A program made the translations under genes and the position numbers. From Clostridia bacterium (GTDB lineage: Bacteria > Bacillota > Clostridia > TANB77 > UBA1234), in the NCBI GenBank assembly GCA_017521465.1, contig JAFXCN010000020.1, positions 114,629 to 178,628 of the forward strand: DNA of 64,000 bases. The letters run 5' to 3'. This document shows, one piece after another, positions 10,303 to 20,060 of this stretch; the stretch's first letter is position 1, and every line of letters begins with the position of its first letter. The notes under the pieces are model-generated. The model was not told the DNA's origin. It worked only from the letters and a program-made list of their open reading frames with translations, and did not search any database.

Positions 10303-11016
10303 TTACATAAACAATCCAATTATCCATGATACTGCATAAATCATTCCGGTTGAAACCCAATCTACTAAAGGTCCTAGTATCTTTGAAGGTAATTTCGAAA
10401 TAAATAACGCTATAATTATTATCATTGAATATCTTTCTAGGGTGAACATAAATTCAAGAGCTTTTCCTTTTAAGAAGTATCTTAATATCTTTGAACCATC
10501 TAATGGTGGAAAAGGTAATAAATTAAATAAGCCTAAACCTATATTCATATATGCTGCCGAAGATACTATTGTTAAAATTATTTGCGTTACAGACTGAGTC
10601 ACATCTCCAAAAATTATTAATAATGCTGATATTAAAAACATGATGAATGCTAGTATAAAATTAGAGATTGGTCCAGCAGCTGATACAATTGCAGAATCTC
10701 TAGCAGGATTTCTATAATAAGATGGATTAATTTCAACAGGTCTTCCCCATCCAAAACCACCAAATAATAAACAAATTGTTCCCACAGGGTCCATATGAGC
10801 CAAAGGATTTAAAGTAAGTCTACCTTGTTGTTCAGGTGTAGGATCCCCAAGCCTGTCCGATGCTCTTGCATGTGAATATTCATGCACAGTAAGCGCAAGT
10901 ACAAGTCCTGGAAGCATTAACAAAGTTGACTGCAAATCAATTCCACCAGACATTATATTTGATAACACCATAATACCTAAAACTACCAAGCCTATTTGGC
11001 CTATGCCTCCAAACAT
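10303..11016 (-). CDS. site-2 protease family M50 membrane metalloprotease
   Basis: A 237-residue integral membrane protein with about five hydrophobic segments. The zinc motif is HEYSHA, followed by [20 protein letters not shown], and the third ligand region is [13 protein letters not shown]. This is the short YwhC-like class without a PDZ domain, distinct from the RseP homologue at 17946-19199. The substrate is unknown. An AGGCGG-like site precedes the start. Confidence 0.9.
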   Translation of the reverse strand: MFGGIGQIGLVVLGIMVLSNIMSGGIDLQSTLLMLPGLVLALTVHEYSHARASDRLGDPTPEQQGRLTLNPLAHMDPVGTICLLFGGFGWGRPVEINPSYYRNPARDSAIVSAAGPISNFILAFIMFLISALLIIFGDVTQSVTQIILTIVSSAAYMNIGLGLFNLLPFPPLDGSKILRYFLKGKALEFMFTLERYSMIIIIALFISKLPSKILGPLVDWVSTGMIYAVSWIIGLFM

Positions 11017-11330
11017 TAAACCGCCTCCTTTTCATAACCATGTGATTATATCATATAACAGCAAAAAATGCCACACTTTATGTGTGACATTTTTGTGTAT
11101 TTTTCATAAATATTATTTTTTTATTTTCTCAGAAACAAATCAAAAGCGAGTATTGCTAGGCAAACAAGATGAAAATCTAAAATTCCTGTTTTTCATTTCT
11201 GTAACTCTTAAACGCAGCAAAAGCAGTAAGTAGCAAGGAAAAAGAAGGAGAAACACCGCAAGTCGTACGAGTGGTACGTCGAGGATGTTTCTCCTTGTTT
11301 CGACACAGCTAATTGCTGCTTTTCATGCGT
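11017..11330. other. 314-base intergenic region with terminator and palindrome
   Basis: This gap between the M50 protease start and the lysS stop holds the lysS-side terminator at 11063-11095 and most of a palindromic element at 11207-11335. No credible small ORF with a ribosome binding site was found in it. Confidence 0.6.
11063..11095 (-). terminator. terminator downstream of lysS
   Basis: The hairpin AAAAATG(C)CACAC / GTGTG(A)CATTTTT has a five-base loop and T-runs on both strands, so it may act bidirectionally. It lies beyond the palindromic element that follows lysS. Confidence 0.75.
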
Positions 11331-11335
11331 TTAAG
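11207..11335. repeat. long palindromic element at the lysS 3' end
   Basis: The outer arms are CTTAAACGCAGCAAAAGCAG and, in reverse complement, CTTAAACGCATGAAAAGCAG, continuing with further matches. The inner arms AAGGAGAAACA / TGTTTCTCCTT flank a central CGTAC-GAGTG-GTACG hairpin at 11264-11278. The right arm contains the lysS stop codon (11331-11333). Ends and centre are shared with the element at 948-1079. Confidence 0.85.
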
Positions 11336-12851
11336 CCAATGGTTTCATAGTTGGGAACAACAATACATCTCTTATTGAATAACTATTTGTTAATAGCATT
11401 ATCAATCTATCAACACCTATTCCTAATCCACCTGTTGGAGGCATACCATACTCTAATGATTGTACAAAATCGTCATCAATCATATTGGCTTCTTCGTTTC
11501 CAGCTTCTCTTTCAGCCATTTGCATCATAAATCTTTCTTTTTGATCTATTGGATCATTTAATTCCGAGTATGCGTTAGCATATTCTCTTCCACCAATAAA
11601 TAATTCAAATCTTTCTACAAGTCTTGGGTCAGATGGCTTTTTCTTTGTAAGTGGAGAAATTTCGATTGGATAATCTATTATAAATGTTGGTTGAATTAGA
11701 GTTTCTTCAACTTTTTCTTCAAATACCAAATTTATAACATGCCCTCTTACAGGAGTTCCTTCAACTTCAACACCTATAGATTTTGCAAGAGCAATAGCTT
11801 CTTCGTCTGTATTAGCATTATTAAAATCAGCTCCTGTTACTTCTTTTATAGCATCTATCATTGAAATTCTCTTCCAACCTGGAGTTAAATCAATCATTGT
11901 TCCTTGGTAATCTATTTTTGTATCACCGCAGATATCTTTTGCAAGTGTCGAAATCATTCCTTCTGTTATATCCATCATATCATGATAGTCCTCATAAGCT
12001 GAATATAATTCAATAGTTGTAAATTCTGGATTATGTTTTATATCCATTCCTTCATTTCTGAATAATCTTCCCATTTCATATACTTTGTGGAATCCACCAA
12101 CGATTAATCTCTTTAAGTATAGTTCTGGTGCGATTCTTAAATACATATCAATATCTAAAGTATTGTGATGAGTTATAAATGGTCTTGCTGCAGCCCCACC
12201 AGCTATTGTATTTAATATTGGAGTATCTACTTCTAGATATCCTCTTTCATCTAAATAACTACGAATTCCTTTTATTATTGCAGATCTCTTAAAGAATGTT
12301 TCTTTAACATCATTATTCATTATTAAATCAACATATCTTTGACGATAACGCAAATCCATGTCTTTTAATCCATGATATTTTTCTGGAAGTGGTCTTAATG
12401 ATTTTGAAAGTAAGATAATTTCTTTTACTTTTATAGAAATTTCTCCCATGTGTGTTTTGAATACAGTCCCTTTAATTCCTATAATATCACCAACATCATA
12501 CTTTTTGAATTCTTCATATGATTCAGCGCCAACTTCGTCCATTTTTACATATATTTGAATTCTGCCATACATGTCTTGTAAATCGCAGAAACTTGCTTTA
12601 CCATGTCCTCTTTTAGCCATAAGTCTACCAGCAATAGTAACTTCAACTGGTTCAGTTTCTTCTCCCTCTACCGGGTCAACGAATTTTTCTTTTATATCTT
12701 TGCTATTGTCTTTATTATCAAATTTGACAATTTGGAAAGGATCTTTTCCATTGTTTTGCAATTCTTCAAGTTTTTCAATTCTAACCTTGATAAGTTTATT
12801 CACTTCTTCTTCTGTTAATTCTACTTCTTGATTCAAGTTTTCTTCGTTCAT
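11331..12851 (-). CDS. lysS: lysyl-tRNA synthetase, class II
   Basis: Charges tRNA-Lys. The 506 residues include an OB-fold anticodon-binding domain ([23 protein letters not shown]), class II motif 2 ([20 protein letters not shown]) and motif 3 ([14 protein letters not shown]). An AGGAAAG site precedes the ATG. It lies downstream of greA, as often seen in Firmicutes, but a terminator separates them. The stop codon falls inside a palindromic repeat. Confidence 0.96.
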   Translation of the reverse strand: MNEENLNQEVELTEEEVNKLIKVRIEKLEELQNNGKDPFQIVKFDNKDNSKDIKEKFVDPVEGEETEPVEVTIAGRLMAKRGHGKASFCDLQDMYGRIQIYVKMDEVGAESYEEFKKYDVGDIIGIKGTVFKTHMGEISIKVKEIILLSKSLRPLPEKYHGLKDMDLRYRQRYVDLIMNNDVKETFFKRSAIIKGIRSYLDERGYLEVDTPILNTIAGGAAARPFITHHNTLDIDMYLRIAPELYLKRLIVGGFHKVYEMGRLFRNEGMDIKHNPEFTTIELYSAYEDYHDMMDITEGMISTLAKDICGDTKIDYQGTMIDLTPGWKRISMIDAIKEVTGADFNNANTDEEAIALAKSIGVEVEGTPVRGHVINLVFEEKVEETLIQPTFIIDYPIEISPLTKKKPSDPRLVERFELFIGGREYANAYSELNDPIDQKERFMMQMAEREAGNEEANMIDDDFVQSLEYGMPPTGGLGIGVDRLIMLLTNSYSIRDVLLFPTMKPLA

Positions 12852-12922
12852 TTTCTTTCCTCCCTTTTTAATATAAAAGATGTATGTATTTTAACACAAT
12901 TTTCCAAAACATACAACAAAAA

Positions 12923-12947
12923 AGCAGAAAATCTTTGTTTTCCTGCT
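12923..12947 (-). terminator. terminator between greA and lysS
   Basis: Stem AGCAG.AAAA / TTTT.CTGCT followed on the minus strand by TTTTTTGTTG. A second GC-rich hairpin, AGGGATGG / CCATCCCT at 12978-13000, precedes it with only a weak T-tract. Confidence 0.7.
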
Positions 12948-13015
12948 CTCATTTTCATATTTTATACAACAACAATTAGGGATGGCCAAAGACCATCCCT
13001 CAAAATTCATATTTT

Positions 13016-13498
13016 CTATAATCCTTTTGATATTTTTAAAATTTTAAATTGTAAAATTCCACCTGGAGTTTCAGCATCAACTATTTCATTTTTCTTTCTT
13101 CCAAGCAATGCTGCTCCTATTGGTGATTCGTTAGAAATCTTATTTTCTGCTAAGTCAACTTCTGTAGAACCAACTATAGTGTATTCTACTTTTTCATCAA
13201 ATTCCATGTCTAGAACTTGAACTTTGTTTCCAACTTGAACAACTTTATTATCGATTTCATCACTGTCTATTATTTTTACATTTCTCAATTTATTCTCTAA
13301 ATCTATTATTTTCATTTCAACTTGAGCTTGTTCATTTTTTGCTTCATCATATTCTGAATTTTCAGATAAATCGCCAAAGCCCATGGCTACTTTAATTCTT
13401 TCTGCAACTTCTCTTCTTTTAACTGTTTTTAAGTATTCTAATTCCTCTTCTAATTTTTTTAAACCTTCATATGTTAATAAAACTTCTTTTTGTGGCAT
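13016..13498 (-). CDS. greA: transcription elongation factor GreA
   Basis: Stimulates transcript cleavage by backtracked RNA polymerase. The 160 residues comprise an N-terminal coiled coil ([21 protein letters not shown]...[21 protein letters not shown], with the acidic tip residues) and a C-terminal FKBP-like domain ending with [17 protein letters not shown] and [11 protein letters not shown]. Full length and well conserved. Confidence 0.96.
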   Translation of the reverse strand: MPQKEVLLTYEGLKKLEEELEYLKTVKRREVAERIKVAMGFGDLSENSEYDEAKNEQAQVEMKIIDLENKLRNVKIIDSDEIDNKVVQVGNKVQVLDMEFDEKVEYTIVGSTEVDLAENKISNESPIGAALLGRKKNEIVDAETPGGILQFKILKISKGL

Positions 13499-13600
13499 AC
13501 CTTATCAGCACTCCTTTTTTCATACGCTTATTATATGATAAAAAATATTCTTTACCATACAATGCTTAATATTAAACATTATTCAATTATTTGTCAAGAG

Positions 13601-14473
13601 TTATTTTTTACTTTCCTGGAATATTTTTCCTAATCTTTCAAAATCTTCTTGACAAATCAACCCACTATTTCCTATATAGCCATTCACACGATACTTCGAA
13701 CGATTAAATAGAAGCTCATTCTCTTTTATTTTTTTCATGTAATTATATATGTATGCTTCGCATAAACTCAACGAACTAAAATTTTCATTGTCCTGATTCA
13801 TATATATATTTAAATCATTTATGATAATTCCATTAAAATTCTTTTTAATTGGGTATTTTTCGTCTGGAATTGTTATTACTATTGAATCAACAGGCACTAT
13901 TATTTTAGAAAGAGAATCTACATCAAAATCAATATTAATTATATAGTTTTCTCTTTTCATCGTATGTTTTCCTTTATTTAAAAGCCTAACTGTTATTCCA
14001 TTATAATGCAATAGTTCGTCAACTAACTTTTGAAATTTGTATGCGTTATTTGTAATAATAGTCACATGTTTCACTATGTCAGACAAATATTTTATAAGAT
14101 CCAAATTATCAATATTATATTCATCTACCAAAATTGCAACATTAAGTTTCTCTATTGGTATTTCCATTATTTTAGAAGTTTCTCTTATTATTGTTGGCAA
14201 AAGCACTTTATACATTCTCTTACCAGAAATTATATAATTATTATTTTCACTCAATACATTTTTAAATAATTCGTTTTTTTGTAATTCATTATTCAGAACA
14301 ACATTACTCACTTTATATTTTTTTAATATTTTAGATATTTTCTTTCCATATTTTTCTGATGTTTTTTCTTTAAATTTTGGAACATTTAGTTTTACTTCTT
14401 CGCAAACTTCGTCAACAGATATTGTGTTAAAAAAAGTTTTTCTTTCTTTTAAATTAATAATAGCATAAGACAT
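13601..14473 (-). CDS. hypothetical protein, possible Rossmann-like fold
   Basis: A 290-residue soluble protein that I do not recognise. The start has a GGAGGAG site. It is rich in Lys, Asn and Ile with no signal peptide or membrane segment. Alternating hydrophobic strands such as LNVAILVDE, VKHVTIITN and DSIVITIPD suggest an alpha/beta fold, by inference only. It sits between greA and a spore-hydrolase-like GH18 gene on the same strand, so a sporulation role is possible but unproven. Confidence 0.6.
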   Translation of the reverse strand: MSYAIINLKERKTFFNTISVDEVCEEVKLNVPKFKEKTSEKYGKKISKILKKYKVSNVVLNNELQKNELFKNVLSENNNYIISGKRMYKVLLPTIIRETSKIMEIPIEKLNVAILVDEYNIDNLDLIKYLSDIVKHVTIITNNAYKFQKLVDELLHYNGITVRLLNKGKHTMKRENYIINIDFDVDSLSKIIVPVDSIVITIPDEKYPIKKNFNGIIINDLNIYMNQDNENFSSLSLCEAYIYNYMKKIKENELLFNRSKYRVNGYIGNSGLICQEDFERLGKIFQESKK

Positions 14474-14525
14474 ACAAAATCTCCTCCAATCTTGTACATC
14501 TTATGCTACTAAAAAACTTTTTATT

Positions 14526-16148
14526 CTAATAGTTTAAATATTCTTCTATATCACTCCAAAAGTTTTCAGTTTCGTATCCCCACATCCAATATGCACTACC
14601 ACCTAAATCATATTTTTTTATCAATGATAATTTCTTTATGATAGACTCTTTTTCATCCATCCACATAACAGTCCAAGTGTTTCCATCAACATTCTCATAA
14701 TAATACTGTCCATCTTCTTCAACCCATATCGTTTTTTGCGAATTCAAATATCTATCTAAATTTTTCATTGTAACAACAGAAGTTGTGCTAACCTTTCCAT
14801 CGTTAACTTTCCATAATCTAGAATATAACGGAATCCCCAAAACTATTTTTTCATTATTAACTTCATCTCGCTCTATCATCTTTTTTAAATTATTCTCAAC
14901 CCATGTCAAACTAGCAACACTTCCCGCTTTTTTACTTGAAGCGCCATACTGATCATAGGCCATCAAAACAAGATAGTCAACCGCTTCAGCTAATTCATAT
15001 CTATCATAGCAAAGCGACCATGTATCACTTCCATCAGGTACAGTTACATCAACAGAAACAGTATAACCATTTTTTCGTAATGTCGAAGAAATTTCTCTAA
15101 CAAATTGTGAAAATTCTTTTGAATCTTCTTTTTTCATTTCCTCAAAATCAATATTAATACCATCTAAATTATATTGCTCGCATAACGATAACAATTGAGC
15201 AATTACATTTTCACGTGCTGTCATACTTGTAACAATCTTAGATGTGTTTTCAAGCCCCATTCTATCATTTTTAAATACAGCCCAAATTTCATATCCGTTT
15301 TTGTGCGCCCACGAAATATATTGCTTATCAATAGTGTTTCTTAAATTTCCTTCTGTATCTTTTAAATAAATCCATGTTGGAGAAATCACATCAATACCCT
15401 CTATTTTGCTTTGTGAACTTCTATCAGGTGTATAGTTTTCAGCATATTCCCAGATAAGATTTATTTTTTCTATTTTTTCTTCTTTATCAATGTACTCTTC
15501 GATATTATATCTTGTCAAATCTTTTTGATTTACATATCCCAATTCACCTTTACTTGTTCTTGTCCATACCCAATCTTTATCTTTTGAATATCTATAAATA
15601 TCTAGTTCCTCACCAATTTCAACTTTTGCAATTTTTCGAGATAAATTTTTTTTCAATCCTTTTAATATAATTTCATCTTGAGCAGTAATTGTAGCACTTT
15701 CTGCACGTGGTGTTGTAATAATAATTTTAGAATTATTTTCAATTTCAATATTATAAACTTCTGTAAGTTCTTCTATTGGAATATAAACTATATTATCAAT
15801 TAACTGAACTGGAACATTAATATTTTTTTCAACTCCATCAATCTCCATTATATTTGAATTAATTTTCATTTTCGCGACATGAATATCTGAAGTTGTTATA
15901 TATGTTTCATATTTTTCGTCATAATATAACCACTTATCAAAATATATATCTATTGTATCCTTAGACAACATTATTTTTCCATCTACCATTTTAACTTCTT
16001 CTGGTATATCTTTTGTTACTTCTTTATCATTAATTACTAATCTAATTTCGTCTTTATCGTAGAATGTATTAACTTGATAATTTGGTGCTATATAAAATAT
16101 GTATAATGATATAAATAAAAACAAAAATGTTATAATTAATCTTTTCAT
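14526..16148 (-). CDS. glycoside hydrolase family 18 protein with N-terminal and SH3-like domains
   Basis: A 540-residue exported protein starting with an N-terminal hydrophobic signal or anchor (residues about 3-22), then a copper-amine-oxidase-N-like segment (IEIDGV...VPVQLIDNIVYIPIEEL pattern), an SH3-like segment (GEELDIYRYSKDKDWVWTRTSKGELGYV) and a GH18 barrel. The catalytic motif is DGINIDFE, with Asn in the second position of DGxDxDxE; this is the form I associate with YaaH/SleL spore cortex and germination hydrolases. LMAYDQYG and a C-terminal WMWGYE stretch also fit. Probably hydrolyses spore or wall glycans. Confidence 0.85.
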   Translation of the reverse strand: MKRLIITFLFLFISLYIFYIAPNYQVNTFYDKDEIRLVINDKEVTKDIPEEVKMVDGKIMLSKDTIDIYFDKWLYYDEKYETYITTSDIHVAKMKINSNIMEIDGVEKNINVPVQLIDNIVYIPIEELTEVYNIEIENNSKIIITTPRAESATITAQDEIILKGLKKNLSRKIAKVEIGEELDIYRYSKDKDWVWTRTSKGELGYVNQKDLTRYNIEEYIDKEEKIEKINLIWEYAENYTPDRSSQSKIEGIDVISPTWIYLKDTEGNLRNTIDKQYISWAHKNGYEIWAVFKNDRMGLENTSKIVTSMTARENVIAQLLSLCEQYNLDGINIDFEEMKKEDSKEFSQFVREISSTLRKNGYTVSVDVTVPDGSDTWSLCYDRYELAEAVDYLVLMAYDQYGASSKKAGSVASLTWVENNLKKMIERDEVNNEKIVLGIPLYSRLWKVNDGKVSTTSVVTMKNLDRYLNSQKTIWVEEDGQYYYENVDGNTWTVMWMDEKESIIKKLSLIKKYDLGGSAYWMWGYETENFWSDIEEYLNY

Positions 16149-16303
16149 AAATTTTCCTTTCGTATAAAAATTTTATATAAATATATTATACAAAGCTAGC
16201 ATTAAAATCAAGCAAAAAAAACATAGAAATCTCTTTATTTTTGGCGAAATATATTGTATAATTTTATTGTATGTTTTAATCATAAAAGAAAGGAGATAAA
16301 AAC

Positions 16304-16726
16304 ATGGAAATATATTATGGTTGGCTTATCTTAGCTGGTGTCCTAATAGTATTAGAAATTTTTACTGAAGGTTTTCTTATTTGTTGGTTTGGTATAGGTG
16401 CACTTATAGCAATGATTACTAGTTTCTTCGCCCCTGAAAATTATCTTTTACAAATAATTGTTTTTACTGTTGTCTCTATTATCCTTGTTTTATTTACAAG
16501 AAAATTTGCAAAAAAAGTAGCACCAAATGATGTTCCTTCAAACGTGTATACTATATTAGGTAAAAAAGCAATTGTAACAACAGAAATAGACAACGCAACT
16601 GGCAAAGGACAAATTAAAGTAGACGGCGATATTTGGTCTGCAAAATCTGAGTCAGGTGAAAAAATACCAGTTGATTCGTCAGTAGAAATATTAAGAATTG
16701 ACGGTGTAAAAGTTGTTGTAAAATAA
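16304..16726 (+). CDS. NfeD family membrane protein
   Basis: A 140-residue protein with two to three hydrophobic segments in the first 70 residues, then a C-terminal OB-fold domain (LGKKAIVTTEID...GQIKVDGDIWSAKSESGEKIPVDSSVEILRIDGVKVVV), the NfeD signature. An AAAGGAG site precedes the ATG. It lies 19 bases before an SPFH protein gene; this pairing is well known, and the two are thought to act together in membrane microdomains. Confidence 0.92.
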   Translation: MEIYYGWLILAGVLIVLEIFTEGFLICWFGIGALIAMITSFFAPENYLLQIIVFTVVSIILVLFTRKFAKKVAPNDVPSNVYTILGKKAIVTTEIDNATGKGQIKVDGDIWSAKSESGEKIPVDSSVEILRIDGVKVVVK

Positions 16727-16745
16727 AATTTTAGGAGGTTTTACT

Positions 16746-17675
16746 ATGGTATGGTTTTTTATAATTGTTATTGTATTTTTTGCAATAGTAGCATTTTCAT
16801 CAATTAAAGTTGTAGAGCAATCTACTGTTTTTGTTGTTGAAAGACTAGGTAGATTTTCTGGTGTTTTAAATGCAGGTGTACACATTCTTATTCCTTTTTT
16901 TGATAAAGTAAGAGCTCGTGTTAGTTTAAAAGAAAACACTATGGATGTTCCTCCACAAGGTGTTATAACAAAAGATAACGTTAATATAACAATAGATACT
17001 GTTGTGTTCTATCAAATTACAGACGCACAAAAAGCAGTATATGAAATTGAAGATTTAAGAGCTGGTGTTCGTTATTTAGCAACTACTACTCTACGTGATA
17101 TCGTTGGTAAAATGGACTTAGATAGCACATTTAGCTCAAGGGAAGAAATAAACTTAAAATTACGTCAAACACTTGATGAAGCTACTGACAAATGGGGATG
17201 TAAAGTAAATCGTGTTGAAATCAAAGATATTAACCCACCAAAAGACATTAGAGACGCAATGGAAAAACAAATGAACGCAGAAAGAACAAAACGTTCTTCT
17301 ATCTTACTTGCTGAGGGTGAAAAAGAATCAGCAATTAGAATTGCTGAAGGTCAAAAAGAAGCTAGAATTCTTGAAGCTGAAGCTGATAGAGAAACAAATA
17401 TTAAAAGAGCCGAAGGTATTAGACAAGCTAAAATATTAGAAGCAACTGGTGAAGCTGAAGCTATTGAAAGAATTGCTGAAGCTAAATCAAGAGAAATTGA
17501 AGTTGTATATGGTGCAATTAAGAATTCACAACCTGATGATAAATTAGTAGCATTAAAATCACTTGAAGCACTTGAAAAAGTTGCAAACGGTACAGCAAAT
17601 AAAGTATTTATTCCATTCGATACAACTAAAGCACTTGGTGCACTTGGTAGTATGAAAGAAATAACAAAAGAATAA
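16746..17675 (+). CDS. SPFH/band-7 protein, stomatin/paraslipin-like
   Basis: A 309-residue membrane-anchored scaffold protein. It has one N-terminal transmembrane segment (residues 3-20), the band-7 domain beginning VVERLGRFSGVLNAGVHILIPF, and a coiled-coil region with repeats rich in EAE, KRAEG and AKSRE. The start is set by AGGAGG 8 bases upstream of the ATG. It is cotranscribed with the NfeD gene, and the pair ends at a perfect 16-bp terminator. Confidence 0.93.
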   Translation: MVWFFIIVIVFFAIVAFSSIKVVEQSTVFVVERLGRFSGVLNAGVHILIPFFDKVRARVSLKENTMDVPPQGVITKDNVNITIDTVVFYQITDAQKAVYEIEDLRAGVRYLATTTLRDIVGKMDLDSTFSSREEINLKLRQTLDEATDKWGCKVNRVEIKDINPPKDIRDAMEKQMNAERTKRSSILLAEGEKESAIRIAEGQKEARILEAEADRETNIKRAEGIRQAKILEATGEAEAIERIAEAKSREIEVVYGAIKNSQPDDKLVALKSLEALEKVANGTANKVFIPFDTTKALGALGSMKEITKE

Positions 17676-17683
17676 AAAGAAAT

Positions 17684-17718
17684 AACAAAAGAACCTGACA
17701 AAGTCAGGTTCTTTTGTT
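17684..17718 (+). terminator. terminator after nfeD-SPFH pair
   Basis: A perfect 16-bp stem, AACAAAAGAACCTGAC / GTCAGGTTCTTTTGTT, with an AAA loop and a T-rich 3' side, immediately after the SPFH stop. Confidence 0.9.
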
Positions 17719-17773
17719 ATTCGCAGCAAACAGTCGCATTGTTACAGCCTGAAATCTCCAATAAATGTAACGC

Positions 17774-17869
17774 AGTTCGTTTTCGCAGACGGCCGCTGCG
17801 CGGACGGCGATTCGCCCTTTTCCGTCAGCGAAAATGTTTCCTTCGGAAACTTTGATACGCACAGAAATT
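17774..17869 (+). repeat. 96-base hairpin repeat, copy A
   Basis: Contains the stem TTTTCGCAGACGG (17780-17792) / CCGTCAGCGAAAA (17822-17834) and a small TTTCC-TTC-GGAAA hairpin after it. It matches copy B at 28133-28228 over the full 96 bases with about four differences, and is much richer in G+C than its surroundings. It is preceded by TGTAACGC, also found beside copy C at 53504-53587. Confidence 0.85.
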
Positions 17870-17873
17870 TCCT

Positions 17874-17907
17874 TCTATTCACTTTTCACTATTCATTATT
17901 CACTATT
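17874..17907. repeat. degenerate heptamer repeat (TTCACTA-like)
   Basis: Several degenerate tandem copies of a CTATTCA/TTCACTA heptamer. Similar tracts occur at about 26106-26155 and 27393-27424, all between gene ends. Confidence 0.65.
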
Positions 17908-17910
17908 GTT

Positions 17911-17950
17911 TTAAAAAACTCCAGAGAAAAATTCTCTGGAGTTTTTTAAA
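17911..17950 (-). terminator. terminator overlapping the rseP stop codon
   Basis: Stem AAAAAACTCCAGAGAA / TTCTCTGGAGTTTTTT. The rseP stop codon (17946-17948) lies within its A/T flank. It could act in both directions. Confidence 0.85.
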
Positions 17951-19199
17951 ACAATTTTATAATGTCTCCTACCGTTACTATTAATGCAACAGTTATTAAT
18001 AATGCAAAGCCAATAAGTTGTATTGTTATTTCAGTCTTCTCTTTCATCGGCTTCCTTCTAACCAATTCTATTAATAATATTAAAAATTTACCACCATCAA
18101 GTGCAGGTACAGGAAGCAAATTAAATATTCCTAAACTTAAACTTATAGCTGACATTAGCAAGAATAAATTATCCAATTTTTCTGTTGACGATATTTCTTG
18201 CGCTATTCCAACAGGTCCCATAACTTGAATATTTTCCATTTTTCCTGTTAACATTTGAAACATTGCTTTTATATTTGTATTAAAATAATAACCTGTTTTA
18301 TCAATAGCATAATATAAGTTTTCAAATATATTTGCATCTTCTTTTCTTTCATATTCAACATCGAAATCTTTAATTTCATACGATGATAGTGTCAATAAAT
18401 AGTCTTTAACAACGCCTTCTGTATCTTCAAATACAAATTTCATTTCCTTATTAGGATTATCACGAATTATATCAACATATTCTTCTGTTGTTAAATTTTC
18501 AAATCCATCAATTGAAATCAATTTATAACTTGGTAACAATTTTGCTTTTTCAGCAGCAGAATTTTTTTCAACACTTTTAATAATAGTGTTTTCCGAATCA
18601 AAATCAACTCCTAAAAGTCCAATTTCCTTCATTGGTATATTTGCCATTATTTCTTGTTCTTCGCCATCTCTCTCAATTAAAAACACCATACCATTTGGAT
18701 TTTCATTTGTAATCAATTCTCGAACATGATTAGCTGTTATAGTCTTTTTCCCATTTATTGCTTTAATTGTATCATTTGGTCTAATACCTGCCCTATAGAT
18801 CGCCGTATCTTCAGCAACATCTAATAACGTTGTTGTTACATATGTGTTATCAACAAGGCATACTCCACAATAAAGAGAAAGTGCAAAAACAATATTTACA
18901 GTTGCTCCAGCAACAATTATAAGCATTCGTTGCCAAATTGGTTTATTGTTAAACGCTCGAGGATCGTCACTTCTCTCATCTTCACCTTCGAGTTGTACAA
19001 ACCCTCCGAAAGGGAATAATCTAATTGTATATTCTGTTTCACCTTTTTGTTTGCAAAATAGTTTTTTACCAAAACCAATTGAAAATTTATGAACTTTTAC
19101 ATTACATGCTTTTGCAACTAAAAAATGTCCTAATTCGTGAATAGTTATTAATGTTCCGAGTACTATTATAATTTTAATCGCACCCCAAATAAAACCCAT
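17946..19199 (-). CDS. rseP: RIP metalloprotease RseP (site-2 protease)
   Basis: Intramembrane zinc protease that cuts anti-sigma factors and leftover signal peptides. The 417 residues contain the N-terminal zinc motif HELGHF, one PDZ domain (AEDTAIYRAGIRPNDTIKAINGK region) with a second degenerate PDZ-like stretch, and the C-terminal NLLPVPALDGGKF motif. It ends the operon pyrH-frr-uppS-cdsA-rseP. The dxr gene, commonly found between cdsA and rseP in Firmicutes, is absent; only 21 bases separate the two. Confidence 0.95.
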   Translation of the reverse strand: MGFIWGAIKIIIVLGTLITIHELGHFLVAKACNVKVHKFSIGFGKKLFCKQKGETEYTIRLFPFGGFVQLEGEDERSDDPRAFNNKPIWQRMLIIVAGATVNIVFALSLYCGVCLVDNTYVTTTLLDVAEDTAIYRAGIRPNDTIKAINGKKTITANHVRELITNENPNGMVFLIERDGEEQEIMANIPMKEIGLLGVDFDSENTIIKSVEKNSAAEKAKLLPSYKLISIDGFENLTTEEYVDIIRDNPNKEMKFVFEDTEGVVKDYLLTLSSYEIKDFDVEYERKEDANIFENLYYAIDKTGYYFNTNIKAMFQMLTGKMENIQVMGPVGIAQEISSTEKLDNLFLLMSAISLSLGIFNLLPVPALDGGKFLILLIELVRRKPMKEKTEITIQLIGFALLITVALIVTVGDIIKLF

Positions 19200-19220
19200 T
19201 TATAGTCTCCTCCTCACGAG

Positions 19221-20042
19221 TTATAGTATTCCCATATTAAGCAAAGTTAAACAAGCATATACTAGTGGTGATATTAATAATATGCTGTCAAACCTGTCAA
19301 GTATTCCGCCGTGACCAGGCATTATTTCGCTATAATCTTTTATTTCGCAAAATCTTTTAATCGAAGAAGCTGCAAAATCACCAATTTGAGAAACTATACT
19401 TACTACAAAACCTAAACATCCAGCCAATATGTAGTTTATTTCCAATCCTTCAATATTATTATTTAAGAAATATGCATAAATTAAATAAAATGCTACGCAA
19501 CCAATTAATCCACCAATACAGCCTTCAATTGATTTTTTAGGACTAATTTGTGAAAATTTATGCTTTCCAATAGCCATACCAATAAAATATGCAAAGGTAT
19601 CTGTCATCCAAGCACCACCAAAAATGAACCAAATTAAATAATCACCATATGGCATCACTTTTGTATAGCAAATAAAACTAAATAAATATGTTACATACAA
19701 AACACCAGTCAATGTAATTGCTATATCAAAAATATTATATTTAATATTTGTTAATATTGATGTGCAAAATGATATAAATAACAAGAACGGAAGCATTAAT
19801 AACACTATCATTATTAATATATCTTTAGAAATGTATCCTATACCTATTAAAGCAAGCGCGGATATGTATCCAACAAACGATATTGGTTTTAGTCCTTTTT
19901 TTCTAACCGCTCCATAAAATTCCCATAATGCAATAACTGAAAGTATTGTTACTGCTATATTAAAAACAAGTTGGTTATTTTGTATTAATACAAATATAAG
20001 TATTCCTAATGCAACTATTGCTGATATGATTCTTTTTAGCAT
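19221..20042 (-). CDS. cdsA: phosphatidate cytidylyltransferase
   Basis: Makes CDP-diacylglycerol from phosphatidate and CTP in the membrane. The 273 residues have around seven to eight hydrophobic segments. The family signature is near the C-terminus: SQIGDFAASSIKRFCEIKDYSEIMPGHGGILDRFDSIL (residues about 220-257). Preceded by an AGGAGG site and placed directly after uppS. Confidence 0.95.
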   Translation of the reverse strand: MLKRIISAIVALGILIFVLIQNNQLVFNIAVTILSVIALWEFYGAVRKKGLKPISFVGYISALALIGIGYISKDILIMIVLLMLPFLLFISFCTSILTNIKYNIFDIAITLTGVLYVTYLFSFICYTKVMPYGDYLIWFIFGGAWMTDTFAYFIGMAIGKHKFSQISPKKSIEGCIGGLIGCVAFYLIYAYFLNNNIEGLEINYILAGCLGFVVSIVSQIGDFAASSIKRFCEIKDYSEIMPGHGGILDRFDSILLISPLVYACLTLLNMGIL

Positions 20043-20060
20043 TATATACCTCCTACAGTA

